Below, piece after piece: positions 25,770 to 34,941 of a stretch of DNA of 64,000 bases. Numbering within the stretch: position 1 is the first letter of the stretch; each line of letters opens with the position of its first letter. Origin of the DNA: Patiriisocius_A hiemis (GTDB lineage Bacteria > Bacteroidota > Bacteroidia > Flavobacteriales > Flavobacteriaceae). The DNA is taken from contig NZ_JAVRHZ010000002.1 in NCBI RefSeq assembly GCF_031846325.1, positions 496,001 through 560,000 on the forward strand. The letters run 5' to 3'. A program made the position numbers and the translations under genes. The notes under the pieces were generated by a model, which was not told the DNA's origin, made no database searches, and saw only the letters and a list, made by a program, of their open reading frames with translations.

Positions 25770-25797
25770 GAAACGCCTCCAATTATGGAGGCGTTTC
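25770..25797 (-). terminator. Terminator between ompA and the addB-like gene
   Basis: A 12-base stem (25770-25781 with 25786-25797) with a 4-base loop. A TTATTTTTA stretch follows on the minus strand and an A-rich tract lies on the other side. It follows the OmpA gene and lies just before the AddB-like start (25756). Confidence 0.8.
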
Positions 25798-25827
25798 AAA
25801 AAATTTATTTGAGATGTGTTCTAAATA

Positions 25828-27216
25828 TTATTTCTTTAAAGAAATTTCAACACGTCTGTTTGCTTGTCTTCCAGCAGCAGTTTTGTTTGACTCTACTGGT
25901 CTTGTTTCACCATAACCTTCAGAAGTTAATCTAGCTCCTGAGATTCCGATTGTAGTTAAGTAAGATCTTACAGACGCAGCTCTTTCGTTAGAAAGGTTTA
26001 AGTTGTAATTATCACTACCTCTACTATCTGTGTGACCTTCTACGTGGAAGTTAGCATTTGGATATTCTTTCATAATATCAGCAATACTCTGTAATGCTGA
26101 GTAAGACTCCTGACGGATAGTTGCTTTGTCGTAGTCGAAAAGAATTGTTTTAGAGTAGTTGTTTAACTCTTCAATAATTTCAACAGTTACTTCAGGACAA
26201 CCGTTATTTGCAACTGTACCAGGTACGTCTGGACATTGGTCATCTTTATCTAATACTCCGTCACCATCTCTATCTTCAAAAGGACAACCGTTGTTTGCAG
26301 CAGGACCTGCTTCGTTAGGACATTGGTCATCAGCATCTGTAATTCCATCACCGTCCGCATCAGGACAACCATTTAAAGCTGCGAGACCAGCAACAGTAGG
26401 ACATGCATCTTGTGGGTCTGCAATTCCGTCACCATCAGTATCAGGGCATCCATTAAACTCTGCTAAACCAGGAGTGTTAGGACATGCATCGTTTCTGTCT
26501 TCAATACCATCACCATCTGAGTCTGGACATCCATTGAACTCAGGAAGGCCTGGAGTTTCTGGACACTCATCATCTTGGTCATATATACCATCACCATCCG
26601 TATCTTTTCCACCAAACTTAAATGCTATACCAGCAGAGTGTTGGAAGTGTGTAATACCATAAGTATCTTCAAAAGCATACTTGTATTGAGACTGAAGGCT
26701 AAGTGCAAAGTTTTCGGCTAACCAAATTTTAACACCAGCGATACCGTTTGCAGTACCAAAACCTATGTCATCAACCCAAGTATAACCTCCACCAATTCCT
26801 AATGAAGGATCAAACCATCCACCAGGACCTCCGATAAGGTCTCTAAAACTATACTCAATTTCTCCATCAACTGCGTAATAAGTTACTTCATCTATTCTTA
26901 CTTCACCAAGCTTATCAATTCTATTAAGAGTTCCTGCAGCTGTAAAAACAAAACCACTACCAATATATCTACTTACTGCAACTTTAGATACAGAAGGTAA
27001 AATGTTCCAGTGATCATTTACATTGAAGAATTCGTCAAAAATTTCTCCTTTAGTGGCAGCAGGTAATCTACCGTCATCATTAATTCCAACAGGATAAACG
27101 TCTACTGCGTTTACACCAATTTCGATTGCCCATGGATTGTTTTCGTCCTGAGCATTAGCTACGCCTACACCAATTAGTAAAAGGGCAGCAACTAAAATAC
27201 TGTTTAGATGTTTCAT
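25828..27216 (-). CDS. OmpA-family outer membrane protein with thrombospondin type 3 repeats
   Basis: 462 residues. A signal peptide (LVAALLLIGVGVANAQ) is followed by an N-terminal beta-barrel (about 25-205). About five thrombospondin type 3 repeats come next (about 208-345; D-x-D-G-D-G-I with paired Cys, each ending near NGCPD), which bind calcium. The C-terminal OmpA domain (about 350-462) has the peptidoglycan-binding GHTDSRGSDNYNLNLS and ERAASVRSYL. It should tether outer membrane to cell wall and is likely abundant. It has a strong own promoter and a terminator. Confidence 0.95.
   Translation of the reverse strand: MKHLNSILVAALLLIGVGVANAQDENNPWAIEIGVNAVDVYPVGINDDGRLPAATKGEIFDEFFNVNDHWNILPSVSKVAVSRYIGSGFVFTAAGTLNRIDKLGEVRIDEVTYYAVDGEIEYSFRDLIGGPGGWFDPSLGIGGGYTWVDDIGFGTANGIAGVKIWLAENFALSLQSQYKYAFEDTYGITHFQHSAGIAFKFGGKDTDGDGIYDQDDECPETPGLPEFNGCPDSDGDGIEDRNDACPNTPGLAEFNGCPDTDGDGIADPQDACPTVAGLAALNGCPDADGDGITDADDQCPNEAGPAANNGCPFEDRDGDGVLDKDDQCPDVPGTVANNGCPEVTVEIIEELNNYSKTILFDYDKATIRQESYSALQSIADIMKEYPNANFHVEGHTDSRGSDNYNLNLSNERAASVRSYLTTIGISGARLTSEGYGETRPVESNKTAAGRQANRRVEISLKK
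26180..26600. repeat. Tandem coding repeats in ompA (TSP3 units)
   Basis: Units of about 78-90 bases repeat inside the ompA gene, visible as recurring ggacaacc/ggacatcc blocks followed by calcium-site codons. The products are five Cys-pair calcium-binding units. Copy number could vary between strains by slippage. Confidence 0.75.
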
Positions 27217-27250
27217 ATTCGATTGTTTAATTTTTTAAGTGTTAATAGAG

Positions 27251-27282
27251 CAAAAGTAAGTTGTTAAAACTTACTAACAAAA
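27251..27282 (-). promoter_or_regulatory. Strong Bacteroidota-type promoter for ompA
   Basis: On the minus strand: TTTTG (27282-27278), a 19-base spacer, then TACTTTTG (27258-27251), a full match to TTTG-N19-TAnnTTTG. The start of transcription should fall near 27245, about 30 bases before the ATG at 27216. Confidence 0.7.
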
Positions 27283-27338
27283 GCAAATCTATTAAAAATT
27301 TTATAAACTTAAAGCTATTTATATAGAAATATAAGTGT

Positions 27339-28538
27339 TTAACCGGTAATAACTGCTAGTTTTTTTCCTACTTTAATGAATGCTTCAATTGCTTTGTCTA
27401 AGTGTTTTTTTGTGTGAGCTGCAGATAATTGTACTCGAATCCTTGCCTTTTCTTTAGGAACTACGGGATAAAAGAAACCAATTACATAAATCCCCTCTTC
27501 AAGAAGCATGTCTGCCATTTGTTGGGATAGTTTTGCATCATATAGCATTACTGGTACAATAGCAGAGTCACCATCAATAATATCGAAACCTGCATCTTTC
27601 ATACCCTGTTTAAAATATTTTGTATTGCTTTCAAGTTTATCTCTTAATTTTGTGTCATTAGAAAGCATATCAAATACCTTAATAGAGGCCCCTACGATTG
27701 CCGGCGCAAGAGAGTTTGAAAACAAATAAGGTCGTGAACGTTGGCGAAGTATTTCAATAATCTCCTTTTTGCCTGTGGTATATCCTCCCATTGCTCCTCC
27801 CATTGCTTTTCCAAGAGTTCCGGTAATAATATCAATACGTCCCATTACACCTTTTTCTTCTAGAGTACCCCTTCCTGTTTCACCAATAAAACCGGTAGCG
27901 TGGCATTCATCTATCATAACTAATGCATCGTGTTTTTCTGCTAGGTCACAAATTTGATCCAGAGGAGCTACTAATCCATCCATAGAAAAAACGCCATCGG
28001 TTACTATAATTTTAAAACGCGCTCCGTTTTCGTTAGCAGCTAGTAATTGTTTTTCTAGATCTGCCATATCATTATTAGCATATCTATATCTTGCGGCTTT
28101 ACATAAGCGAACACCATCTATAATTGAGGCGTGGTTTAATGAATCTGAAATAATAGCATCTTCTGGCCCTAAAAGAGGTTCAAAAACACCCCCATTAGCA
28201 TCAAAAGCTGCTGCATATAAAATGGTATCTTCTGTTTGGTAATACTCTGCAATTTTTCTCTCAAGTGTTTTGTGAATATCCTGAGTACCGCATATAAAGC
28301 GTACTGAAGACATCCCAAAACCATGAGTGTCCATCGTATCTTTTGCAGCTTGTATTACTTCTTTATTAGATGATAAACCCAGATAATTATTAGCACAAAA
28401 ATTAATTACCTCTTCCCCAGTAGAAATTTTAATTACTGCGTCTTGAGGCCCTGTAATTATACGCTCTTTTTTATATAGACCGTTTTCTTTTATTTCTTCT
28501 AATTCTGCTTGGAGGTGTTCTTTAATCTTTCCGTACAT
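27339..28538 (-). CDS. kbl: Glycine C-acetyltransferase (2-amino-3-ketobutyrate CoA ligase)
   Basis: 399 residues, PLP-dependent alpha-oxoamine synthase. It cleaves 2-amino-3-ketobutyrate with CoA to glycine and acetyl-CoA in threonine degradation. The INFCANNYLGLSS, HGFGMSSVRFICGTQ, DSLNHASIIDGVRLCKAAR and IITGTLGKAMGG segments (the last holds the PLP lysine) follow Kbl rather than serine palmitoyltransferase. Its usual partner tdh is not in the window. It lies between ompA and the AddA-like gene, starting 25 bases after the latter's stop, so it may be cotranscribed with it. Confidence 0.93.
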   Translation of the reverse strand: MYGKIKEHLQAELEEIKENGLYKKERIITGPQDAVIKISTGEEVINFCANNYLGLSSNKEVIQAAKDTMDTHGFGMSSVRFICGTQDIHKTLERKIAEYYQTEDTILYAAAFDANGGVFEPLLGPEDAIISDSLNHASIIDGVRLCKAARYRYANNDMADLEKQLLAANENGARFKIIVTDGVFSMDGLVAPLDQICDLAEKHDALVMIDECHATGFIGETGRGTLEEKGVMGRIDIITGTLGKAMGGAMGGYTTGKKEIIEILRQRSRPYLFSNSLAPAIVGASIKVFDMLSNDTKLRDKLESNTKYFKQGMKDAGFDIIDGDSAIVPVMLYDAKLSQQMADMLLEEGIYVIGFFYPVVPKEKARIRVQLSAAHTKKHLDKAIEAFIKVGKKLAVITG

Positions 28539-28563
28539 AGTTTTATTTTTTTGGATTTCAAAG

Positions 28564-31500
28564 TTACAGGTTATTTATCAAAATTTCACCTTCAGAAATG
28601 TAAACTAACGTCTTATTTATAACGTTAAACCCCATCTGGTTTAAGACAGAAGCATATTCATTAATTTGCTGGTTGTTTTTTTCGTTAGGAGCTCCTGTTT
28701 TGTAGTCTACAATGGTAGCTTTATTGTCTTCAAGGAAATTAATTCTATCTGGCCTTAGTATTACACCATTTGTAGTTAAGATGTCCTTTTCAATAGCAAT
28801 TTCTACTCCATTCTCAAATAAATGTTTTAATTCTGAATGACTTACAATTTTTTTAATAGATTGAATAACTGAATTACTGACATTGTTTTTCTCTGAATAT
28901 TTTTCTAAGGCATCATCAACATCTTGATGCGATACAATTAGTGCCATAATATCATGAATACTATTACCTAATTCTATAGCTTCTGAAGCTTCTGTATCCC
29001 AAAGGGAACCTTTAGAAGTACTGTAATATAGTTGATGGCTTTCTGGAGAAGAAGTACTGTAGAAAGGGGTGATTTGCGTAATGGCTTTTGTGATATTTGA
29101 CCCTGTTTTATTCTGAAAAACACCAAACTCATATACATCTTTTCCTTCTTCCCAGATGTTTTGCTGCTGTAGGAAAGAAAGAAAAAGATTATTATAATCT
29201 TTAAGTAATTCTGTCTTTGAAGGCTTTGCTTCTTCGGCAAATATGTAAAGTTGTTCTACAGCTCTAGTTAAGGCAACATATAACATATTGTAATTGTCTA
29301 ACTCAAGGATTTTTCTTCGTTCCTCATACAGATTTTTTCCTTTTTGGCTATACTCGGCTACTTCTTTTTTGAAATTAATTCTAACTTGATTAAAACCAGC
29401 TGTTGGGCTTTCTAAAGGATACCAAATTTTAGCATCTTTATCTTCATAAATACTAACATCTGCATATGGAAAAATTACAACAGGAAATTCGAGTCCTTTA
29501 GATTTATGGATAGTCATTAATTGTACCGCATCAATCGCTGTGCTAGTTGCAATAGCTGCAGAATCTTTTTTGGTTTCCCAATGTTCCAAAAACTCTGTTT
29601 TTTTATTGGGTTGTTGTTCATATTCAAAAACAAAATCCATAAACCCAAAAATGTATGCGTCTGCGTCTTTTTTAAAATGGAGCTTTTCAATTATATATTC
29701 GCATGCTTCGTAGGTGGTTAAACTTGCAAGTTGAGTAAAATCTAAATTAATATTGTAAGCGGCCAGCTTTTCAGAAAAACCAAGAAGAGATGTATTTAAA
29801 AATGAAGTTATAAAAAAGTGTTTATCCGTCTTAATATCAAGATACTTAAAAAGAAAAGAAGCAATAGAAACCTTAATAGTATTGCTAGGCACATTTTGTA
29901 TTAATTGTAATAATGAAATAATACAATTTATTTTTTGTGAAGAAGCTAAGAGCAATGTTTCTTGCGAGACCACAGGGATATTTTGCTCCATTAAAAGAGT
30001 ACTAAGTTCAATACCGTCTTTTTTCCTCCTGGTAAGTATGCAAATGTCTTTATAACTAAAATTAGATTTCTTTAGTTTCTTAATGGTTTCTAGCACTTTT
30101 TTACCATAAATTTCATTTTTTTGAGAAGCATCATCAAAAGATATAAATGAAATATTTACATAACCATCACTATCTTTTTCTAATTGTTGTTTGCTACCAC
30201 CTATATACAGATTTTGGTGTGCTTCATTAGCAAGAAGTTGAGCAATATGATTAAAAAAATCATTATTAAAATGTACAATCTCTTTACAACTACGGAAATT
30301 TTTAGGTAGGTTTTCAACCTTCTTAGGGACTGGAAACGGATTTGTATTTGCGCATAAGTCTAAAAATTGTTCTGGTAGACCACCCCGCCATCTGTAAATT
30401 GACTGTTTGGTATCTCCAACTAGTAATAAAGAGCCCAGTTCTTCATTTTCAAACTGTTGCGTCAGGACGTTTTCAATAAGCGGTTTCAAATTTTCCCATT
30501 GGTATAAAGAGGTGTCCTGAAATTCGTCTATAAAGTAATGACGGTAGCGCTCTCCTAAACGCTCATAAATAAAAGGGGCGGGTTGGTTTTTTATCTCACG
30601 ATTAATAAGCGTATTAAACTCTGAAATTGGCAAGATATTTTGTTCTTCTTTAATTGTTTCAATTTCATTTTTAACGAGATTAATAACCGAAAGGGGTGTT
30701 AAGTTTTTAATAATATTTTCGTGTAACAAAAGCTGCTGTATAACCTCCTTTGTTTTAAGAAATTGTTCTTTAAAATGAGGAGTAAGCTCTTCTATAGTTT
30801 CAGCTGTATCGGGAGTTTCTTTTAAAACCCTTCCTGGGTACATTGGCTTTTCTCCCATGGATTCTTGCCAGGCTGTTCCAAAACTTACATTGGTATCTAG
30901 CGCACTTACTTTTAAAAGGTATTTAGGGAAGTATCCTCCAGAAAAATCAGAATGTTCCAGTCCACTTTCAGCAATAAGTGTCAATACATCATTAGCGATT
31001 TTTACTAGCTTTTTTTCTAACTGTTTCTTTTTTTCTTGCAGTTCTTTTTTAAGGATAATAAAATCACTTAGTTTTTTATTTTTTAATGTTTCTAGCGCTT
31101 GCAGTTCGTTTTCTTGATAGAGTATAGAGGCTGCTTTAGTAATATCCCTACTAATGTCCCAAGATCGATCATCGTCAATTTTTTCTAATACAAAATCAAG
31201 CAATACTCGGGTTACTTCTTTATTTTCTCCTGCTTTGCCTATAAGTTCTTCTACAGCTTCTTTTAGCAATTGGTTTGTGTCTAGGGTAACATCAAAATTG
31301 GACGATAACTGAAGGTCTCTAGAGAACGTTCGTATAAGTTGATGGTTAAACCTGTCTATAGTCTCTACACTAAAGCTAGCGTAGTGATGAAGTAAATGCT
31401 TTAATATGTGCTTTGCTTTGTTCTGTATAGTTGCAATAGGCATTTCAATTTCTTCAGCAATAGCCAGCATCATATCATTTGGGTTTTCTGCTGCTTTTTC

Positions 31501-31704
31501 TTCTGAAAATGTTATCAAGGCAGTCACAATTCGCTGTTTCATTTCAGCAACCGCTTTATTTGTAAATGTGATGGCTAGTAGGTTTTTGTATCCTGAAACA
31601 CTTGATGAGGCTAATACTCTTTTTAAGTATTCTTTTACAAGTGTGTAGGTTTTTCCACTTCCAGCAGAAGCATTGTAAATTTTAAAAGTAGTTTCTGTAT
31701 CCAA
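28564..31704 (-). CDS. AddA-like UvrD helicase with RecB nuclease domain
   Basis: 1046 residues. Walker A is ASAGSGKT (12-19), Walker B region YFIDEFQDTS, further helicase motifs LLVGDTKQSIYRWRGG, TIHKSKGLEFPVV and LYVALTRAVEQLYIF. A C-terminal nuclease has ATIVDYKTG with D1000. It should unwind and trim double-strand breaks with the AddB-like protein. The start is TTG at 31704: the codon just upstream is a stop (TAA), and Walker A begins at residue 12, so no ATG alternative exists. Confidence 0.9.
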   Translation of the reverse strand: MDTETTFKIYNASAGSGKTYTLVKEYLKRVLASSSVSGYKNLLAITFTNKAVAEMKQRIVTALITFSEEKAAENPNDMMLAIAEEIEMPIATIQNKAKHILKHLLHHYASFSVETIDRFNHQLIRTFSRDLQLSSNFDVTLDTNQLLKEAVEELIGKAGENKEVTRVLLDFVLEKIDDDRSWDISRDITKAASILYQENELQALETLKNKKLSDFIILKKELQEKKKQLEKKLVKIANDVLTLIAESGLEHSDFSGGYFPKYLLKVSALDTNVSFGTAWQESMGEKPMYPGRVLKETPDTAETIEELTPHFKEQFLKTKEVIQQLLLHENIIKNLTPLSVINLVKNEIETIKEEQNILPISEFNTLINREIKNQPAPFIYERLGERYRHYFIDEFQDTSLYQWENLKPLIENVLTQQFENEELGSLLLVGDTKQSIYRWRGGLPEQFLDLCANTNPFPVPKKVENLPKNFRSCKEIVHFNNDFFNHIAQLLANEAHQNLYIGGSKQQLEKDSDGYVNISFISFDDASQKNEIYGKKVLETIKKLKKSNFSYKDICILTRRKKDGIELSTLLMEQNIPVVSQETLLLASSQKINCIISLLQLIQNVPSNTIKVSIASFLFKYLDIKTDKHFFITSFLNTSLLGFSEKLAAYNINLDFTQLASLTTYEACEYIIEKLHFKKDADAYIFGFMDFVFEYEQQPNKKTEFLEHWETKKDSAAIATSTAIDAVQLMTIHKSKGLEFPVVIFPYADVSIYEDKDAKIWYPLESPTAGFNQVRINFKKEVAEYSQKGKNLYEERRKILELDNYNMLYVALTRAVEQLYIFAEEAKPSKTELLKDYNNLFLSFLQQQNIWEEGKDVYEFGVFQNKTGSNITKAITQITPFYSTSSPESHQLYYSTSKGSLWDTEASEAIELGNSIHDIMALIVSHQDVDDALEKYSEKNNVSNSVIQSIKKIVSHSELKHLFENGVEIAIEKDILTTNGVILRPDRINFLEDNKATIVDYKTGAPNEKNNQQINEYASVLNQMGFNVINKTLVYISEGEILINNL

Positions 31705-31875
31705 TTAATATAGCTTTGGTACTAAAGTAATTAAAATAGCACTCCTGAGGAAGTAGTAATCTATAAGGTTCTTCTTTTTTAATCCAAATTATTAAAATTG
31801 GCTGACTATTATAATTCTTTATACTATTATAAAAATCTTATCAATTCTATAACAGTATAAAACGCTAGTATTGTG

Positions 31876-31883
31876 TATTTTTG
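31876..31883 (+). promoter_or_regulatory. Possible promoter box for sodA
   Basis: TATTTTTG fits the TAnnTTTG -7 consensus, 38 bases before the sodA start. I see no TTG at the usual distance upstream, so only the -7 half is supported. The rest of the 216-base gap (31705-31920) shows no open frame or hairpin that I can defend. Confidence 0.4.
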
Positions 31884-31920
31884 GGATAAATTGATTTACT
31901 AACACAAAAAATAGATTACA

Positions 31921-32529
31921 ATGGCTTTTGAGTTACCAAAACTAAAATATGCGCATGATGCACTTGCGCCACACATTGATGAAAAAACTATGCAAATCCA
32001 CCACGGAAAGCATCATCAAGGATATACAAATAAGTTAAACGCAGCAATTGAAGGAACCGAACACGAAGGTAAAACAATTGAGAACATACTCATCAATCTA
32101 GATATGTCTAACAAAGCTGTTAGAAATAATGGAGGAGGTTTTTACAACCATCGTTTATTTTGGGAGGTAATGTCTCCTAATGGTGGTGGAGAACCTACTG
32201 GAGAGCTATCCGATGCAATAAAAGATGCTTATGGAAGTTTTGAAGCATTTAAAGATGCGTTCTCTACGGCTGCAAAAACTCAGTTTGGCTCTGGATGGGC
32301 TTGGTTATGCGTTCACAAAGGAGGAAAAGTAGAAGTGTGTAGTACACCAAATCAAGATAATCCGCTAATGCCAAATGTTGGCTGTGGAGGAACTCCAATC
32401 TTAGGACTTGATGTTTGGGAACACGCTTATTATTTAAACTACCAAAACAGAAGACCAGATTATGTTGAAGCATTTTTTAATGTTATAGATTGGGAAGAAG
32501 TAGCAGCTTTATACGCTAAGAAAAAATAG
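31921..32529 (+). CDS. sodA: Superoxide dismutase (Fe/Mn family, probably Mn-type)
   Basis: 202 residues, full length. Metal ligands are H27 (IHHGKHHQGYTNKL), a second His in GGFYNHRLFW, and Asp and His in LDVWEHAYYLNY. The Gln in NQDNPLM, with Gly-Gly before the second His, points to a manganese or cambialistic enzyme rather than a pure iron one, but this is not decisive. It converts superoxide to peroxide and oxygen in the cytoplasm (no signal peptide). Single gene with a terminator. Confidence 0.95.
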   Translation: MAFELPKLKYAHDALAPHIDEKTMQIHHGKHHQGYTNKLNAAIEGTEHEGKTIENILINLDMSNKAVRNNGGGFYNHRLFWEVMSPNGGGEPTGELSDAIKDAYGSFEAFKDAFSTAAKTQFGSGWAWLCVHKGGKVEVCSTPNQDNPLMPNVGCGGTPILGLDVWEHAYYLNYQNRRPDYVEAFFNVIDWEEVAALYAKKK

Positions 32530-32556
32530 TAAGCTTTTTACTGTAATATAAATTAG

Positions 32557-32586
32557 AACGCAGCTTGAGAAAGTTGCGTTTTTTTG
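32557..32586 (+). terminator. Terminator after sodA
   Basis: A 10-base stem (32557-32566 with 32571-32580, one G-T pair) with a 4-base loop, followed by a T run from 32579. It lies 28 bases after the sodA stop. Confidence 0.8.
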
Positions 32587-32940
32587 TTTATCACAGGAAT
32601 TGGGTCAATTTTCAGATCAAAACTTATATGCTCGCTTCTTTTAGTCGGATGTTTATTTTTTTAGTAAATAAACAAGACATGTAGTAGTAGAATAGGCCTC
32701 GCTCACTTTGTTCCTTCGCCTACCCCATTTAAGATTTGGGCAAAATAAAAAAGGTAAACAAGTTGTTTACCTTTTTTGCCCCAAATCTTACCATGAACTT
32801 AACCTACTTATGCTATGGTAGACTGCTAATATAGTACATATATCAATATAAAAAATAAGAGTTTTCTTACTTTTGGATTAAGAGAAAATAATACCCGATA
32901 AAAAACCTATTTTTAAATAAAATTAAGATTTTTTTAACAT
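32587..32940. other. Structured intergenic stretch between sodA and purF
   Basis: No convincing open frame on either strand. It holds a 9-base inverted repeat (32650-32658 with 32666-32674), the long nested hairpin at 32731-32790 and a 6-base inverted repeat further on (taccat near 32789 and atggta near 32815). This is more structure than other gaps in the window hold. A small RNA or a decayed repeat element is possible; neither is shown. Confidence 0.4.
32731..32790. terminator. Long nested hairpin, probable bidirectional terminator (purF side)
   Basis: Outer arms of 9 bases (32731-32739 with 32781-32789; aagatttgg / ccaaatctt) enclose an inner stem ggtaaaca / tgtttacc (32753-32760 with 32764-32771), with a run of A on the left and a run of T on the right. 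Either strand would give a stem followed by T. It lies about 150 bases beyond the purF-like stop. Confidence 0.6.
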
Positions 32941-34839
32941 TTAATAAGCCCGCTCTGGATTTCCTTCATAAAAGTTAATGTAAGCTTTATTAACTACTCT
33001 ATTACCTCCATGAGTAGGGTAATCTCCAGTAAAGTACCAGTCTCCCAGGTTTTTTGGACAGGCTTTGTGTAAATCTTCTACTGATTGGAAGATTAACTTC
33101 ACCTTGCTGTTAATTTCAGTATTACTTAGTAAAACGGCTATTTTGTCTGAAATTTCTTCGTCTGTAAAAGGCGCGTACAACTCTTTTACATGATTTACAA
33201 CTTCATTATCTTTTAATTGAAGTTGTTTTTTACAGCGTTTATAGATGTCTTCTACAATGCCATATGTTCCTCTGTCTTTATGTAATTCTAAAGCTGCTTG
33301 AAAAGCGATAAGATTTTCTAGTCGTGCCATATCAATTCCATAGCAATCTGGATAACGTATTTGAGGTGCTGATGAAACCACAATAATTTGCTTAGGATGC
33401 AAGCGATCTAGCATTTTTAAAATACTCTTTTTAAGTGTTGTCCCTCTTACAATACTATCATCAATAATAACTAAGTTATCTTCTGGCTTTACAACACCAT
33501 ATGTTACATCATAGACATGAGCTACTAGATCATCCCTGCTACTATCTTCTGTAATAAAGGTTCGTAGCTTAACATCTTTAATAGCTATTTTTTCAGTTCT
33601 AATTTTATGAGATTGAATTTGAAGCAGTCTCTCATTTGTTAAGTTCCCTTCTTCTTTTAAAATTGCCTCGTTTTTCTGTTTGTTTAGTTCGTCCTGTGCT
33701 GCTTCGACCATTCCGTAGAAAGACGTCTCTGCAGTATTGGGTATAAAAGAAAAGACACTATTTTCGGTATCATGATTAATTGCTTTTAACACCTTTGGCA
33801 TAACTAATTTACCTAGTTCTTTGCGCTCTTGGTAGATTTCTGCATCACTTCCTCTAGAGAAATAAATACGCTCAAAAGAACAAGATTTTCTTTCTAGTGG
33901 TTCTATAATTTGAGAAATATCCATAGTACCATCTTTTTTCATAATAACAGCACAGCCTGGATCAATTTCATTAATAGATTCAAAAGGAACATTAAAAACA
34001 GTTTGTATAGCTGGCCTTTCTGAGGCAATTACAATTACTTCATCGTCTTTATAGTAATATGCTGGGCGAATTCCCGCAGGGTCTCTTAACACAAATGCAT
34101 CTCCATGTCCAAGCATTCCAGCCATGGCATAACCACCATCCCAATCTTTGGAAGACTTTTTAAGTATTTTTGTTAGGTTAAGCTTTTCAGCAATGTAGGG
34201 AGAAGCTTCAATTTTACTCAAGCCTTTTGCCTTGGCTTTTTTGTAAAGCTTCCTAACCGCATCGTCTAAGAAATGACCTATTTTTTCCATTACAGTAATG
34301 GTGTCTGCTTTTTCTTTAGGGTGCATTCCTAGCTTGATGAGGTTGTCAAAAAGCTCCGTAGTATTAGTCATATTAAAATTACCCGCAATAATAAGATTAC
34401 GGTGCATCCAGTTATTGGTTCTTAAAAATGGGTGCACGTTTTCTACACTGTTAATTCCAAAAGTTCCATAACGTACATGTCCTAAAAATAATTCTCCAAT
34501 GTAGGGGATGTCTTTTTTTTGTGCTTCAACATCATCTTTTAATTCTGGGTTTGCTTTAAATTCAGAATTAATACGCTCATTTATTTGTGCAAAAATATCT
34601 TGGATGGGTTGCGATTTGTTAGAACGTACCCTACTTATATATCTCTCTCCTGGATTAACATCTAACTTAATACTAGCAAAACCAGCACCGTCTTGTCCAC
34701 GATTGTGCTGTTTTTCCATCATTAAATACATTTTATTTACACCATAAAATGCTGTTCCATATTTCTTCTTATAGTACTCTAATGGTTTTAATAATCTAAC
34801 CATTGCAATACCACATTCATGTTTTAAAGCGTCACTCAT
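32941..34839 (-). CDS. purF: Amidophosphoribosyltransferase-like protein (long PurF form)
   Basis: 632 residues, about 130-150 longer than usual PurF. The N-terminal class II glutamine amidotransferase begins ALKHECGIAMV; C9 would be the nucleophile, so no long propeptide is removed. The PRPP-binding loop VIIDDSIVRGTTLKKS is intact. It would make phosphoribosylamine from PRPP and glutamine, the first purine step. Extra sequence lies in the N-terminal domain and in a C-terminal tail (INSKVKLIFQSVEDLH). The nearby purN supports a purine role. Some Bacteroidota carry a second, shorter PurF elsewhere, so this copy could be specialised. Confidence 0.82.
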   Translation of the reverse strand: MSDALKHECGIAMVRLLKPLEYYKKKYGTAFYGVNKMYLMMEKQHNRGQDGAGFASIKLDVNPGERYISRVRSNKSQPIQDIFAQINERINSEFKANPELKDDVEAQKKDIPYIGELFLGHVRYGTFGINSVENVHPFLRTNNWMHRNLIIAGNFNMTNTTELFDNLIKLGMHPKEKADTITVMEKIGHFLDDAVRKLYKKAKAKGLSKIEASPYIAEKLNLTKILKKSSKDWDGGYAMAGMLGHGDAFVLRDPAGIRPAYYYKDDEVIVIASERPAIQTVFNVPFESINEIDPGCAVIMKKDGTMDISQIIEPLERKSCSFERIYFSRGSDAEIYQERKELGKLVMPKVLKAINHDTENSVFSFIPNTAETSFYGMVEAAQDELNKQKNEAILKEEGNLTNERLLQIQSHKIRTEKIAIKDVKLRTFITEDSSRDDLVAHVYDVTYGVVKPEDNLVIIDDSIVRGTTLKKSILKMLDRLHPKQIIVVSSAPQIRYPDCYGIDMARLENLIAFQAALELHKDRGTYGIVEDIYKRCKKQLQLKDNEVVNHVKELYAPFTDEEISDKIAVLLSNTEINSKVKLIFQSVEDLHKACPKNLGDWYFTGDYPTHGGNRVVNKAYINFYEGNPERAY

Positions 34840-34911
34840 ATTTATTGCCCTAATAGTCGGGTAACTTTTTTTCCTTGTAGAAGGATACTATAAATCTAAA
34901 AATAAATTAAA

Positions 34912-34936
34912 TAAAAACGCCCCAAAAACTGGGGCG
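34912..34936 (-). terminator. Terminator after the PfkB kinase gene
   Basis: A 7-base GC-rich stem (34918-34924 with 34930-34936, cgcccca / tggggcg) with a 5-base loop, followed on the minus strand by TTTTT. It lies just after the stop at 34942 and before purF. Confidence 0.8.
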
Positions 34937-34941
34937 CATAT

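Noticed and set aside
26159..26662. A 167-codon open frame opposite ompA, rich in Ser and Pro.
   Set aside because: It mirrors the repeated TSP3 codons and so has a repeated composition; no signal, motif or start context supports it.
32868..32875. TACTTTTG on the plus strand ahead of the purF 3' end, resembling a promoter box.
   Set aside because: No TTG at the expected distance and no gene or hairpin downstream on that strand; chance match in AT-rich DNA.
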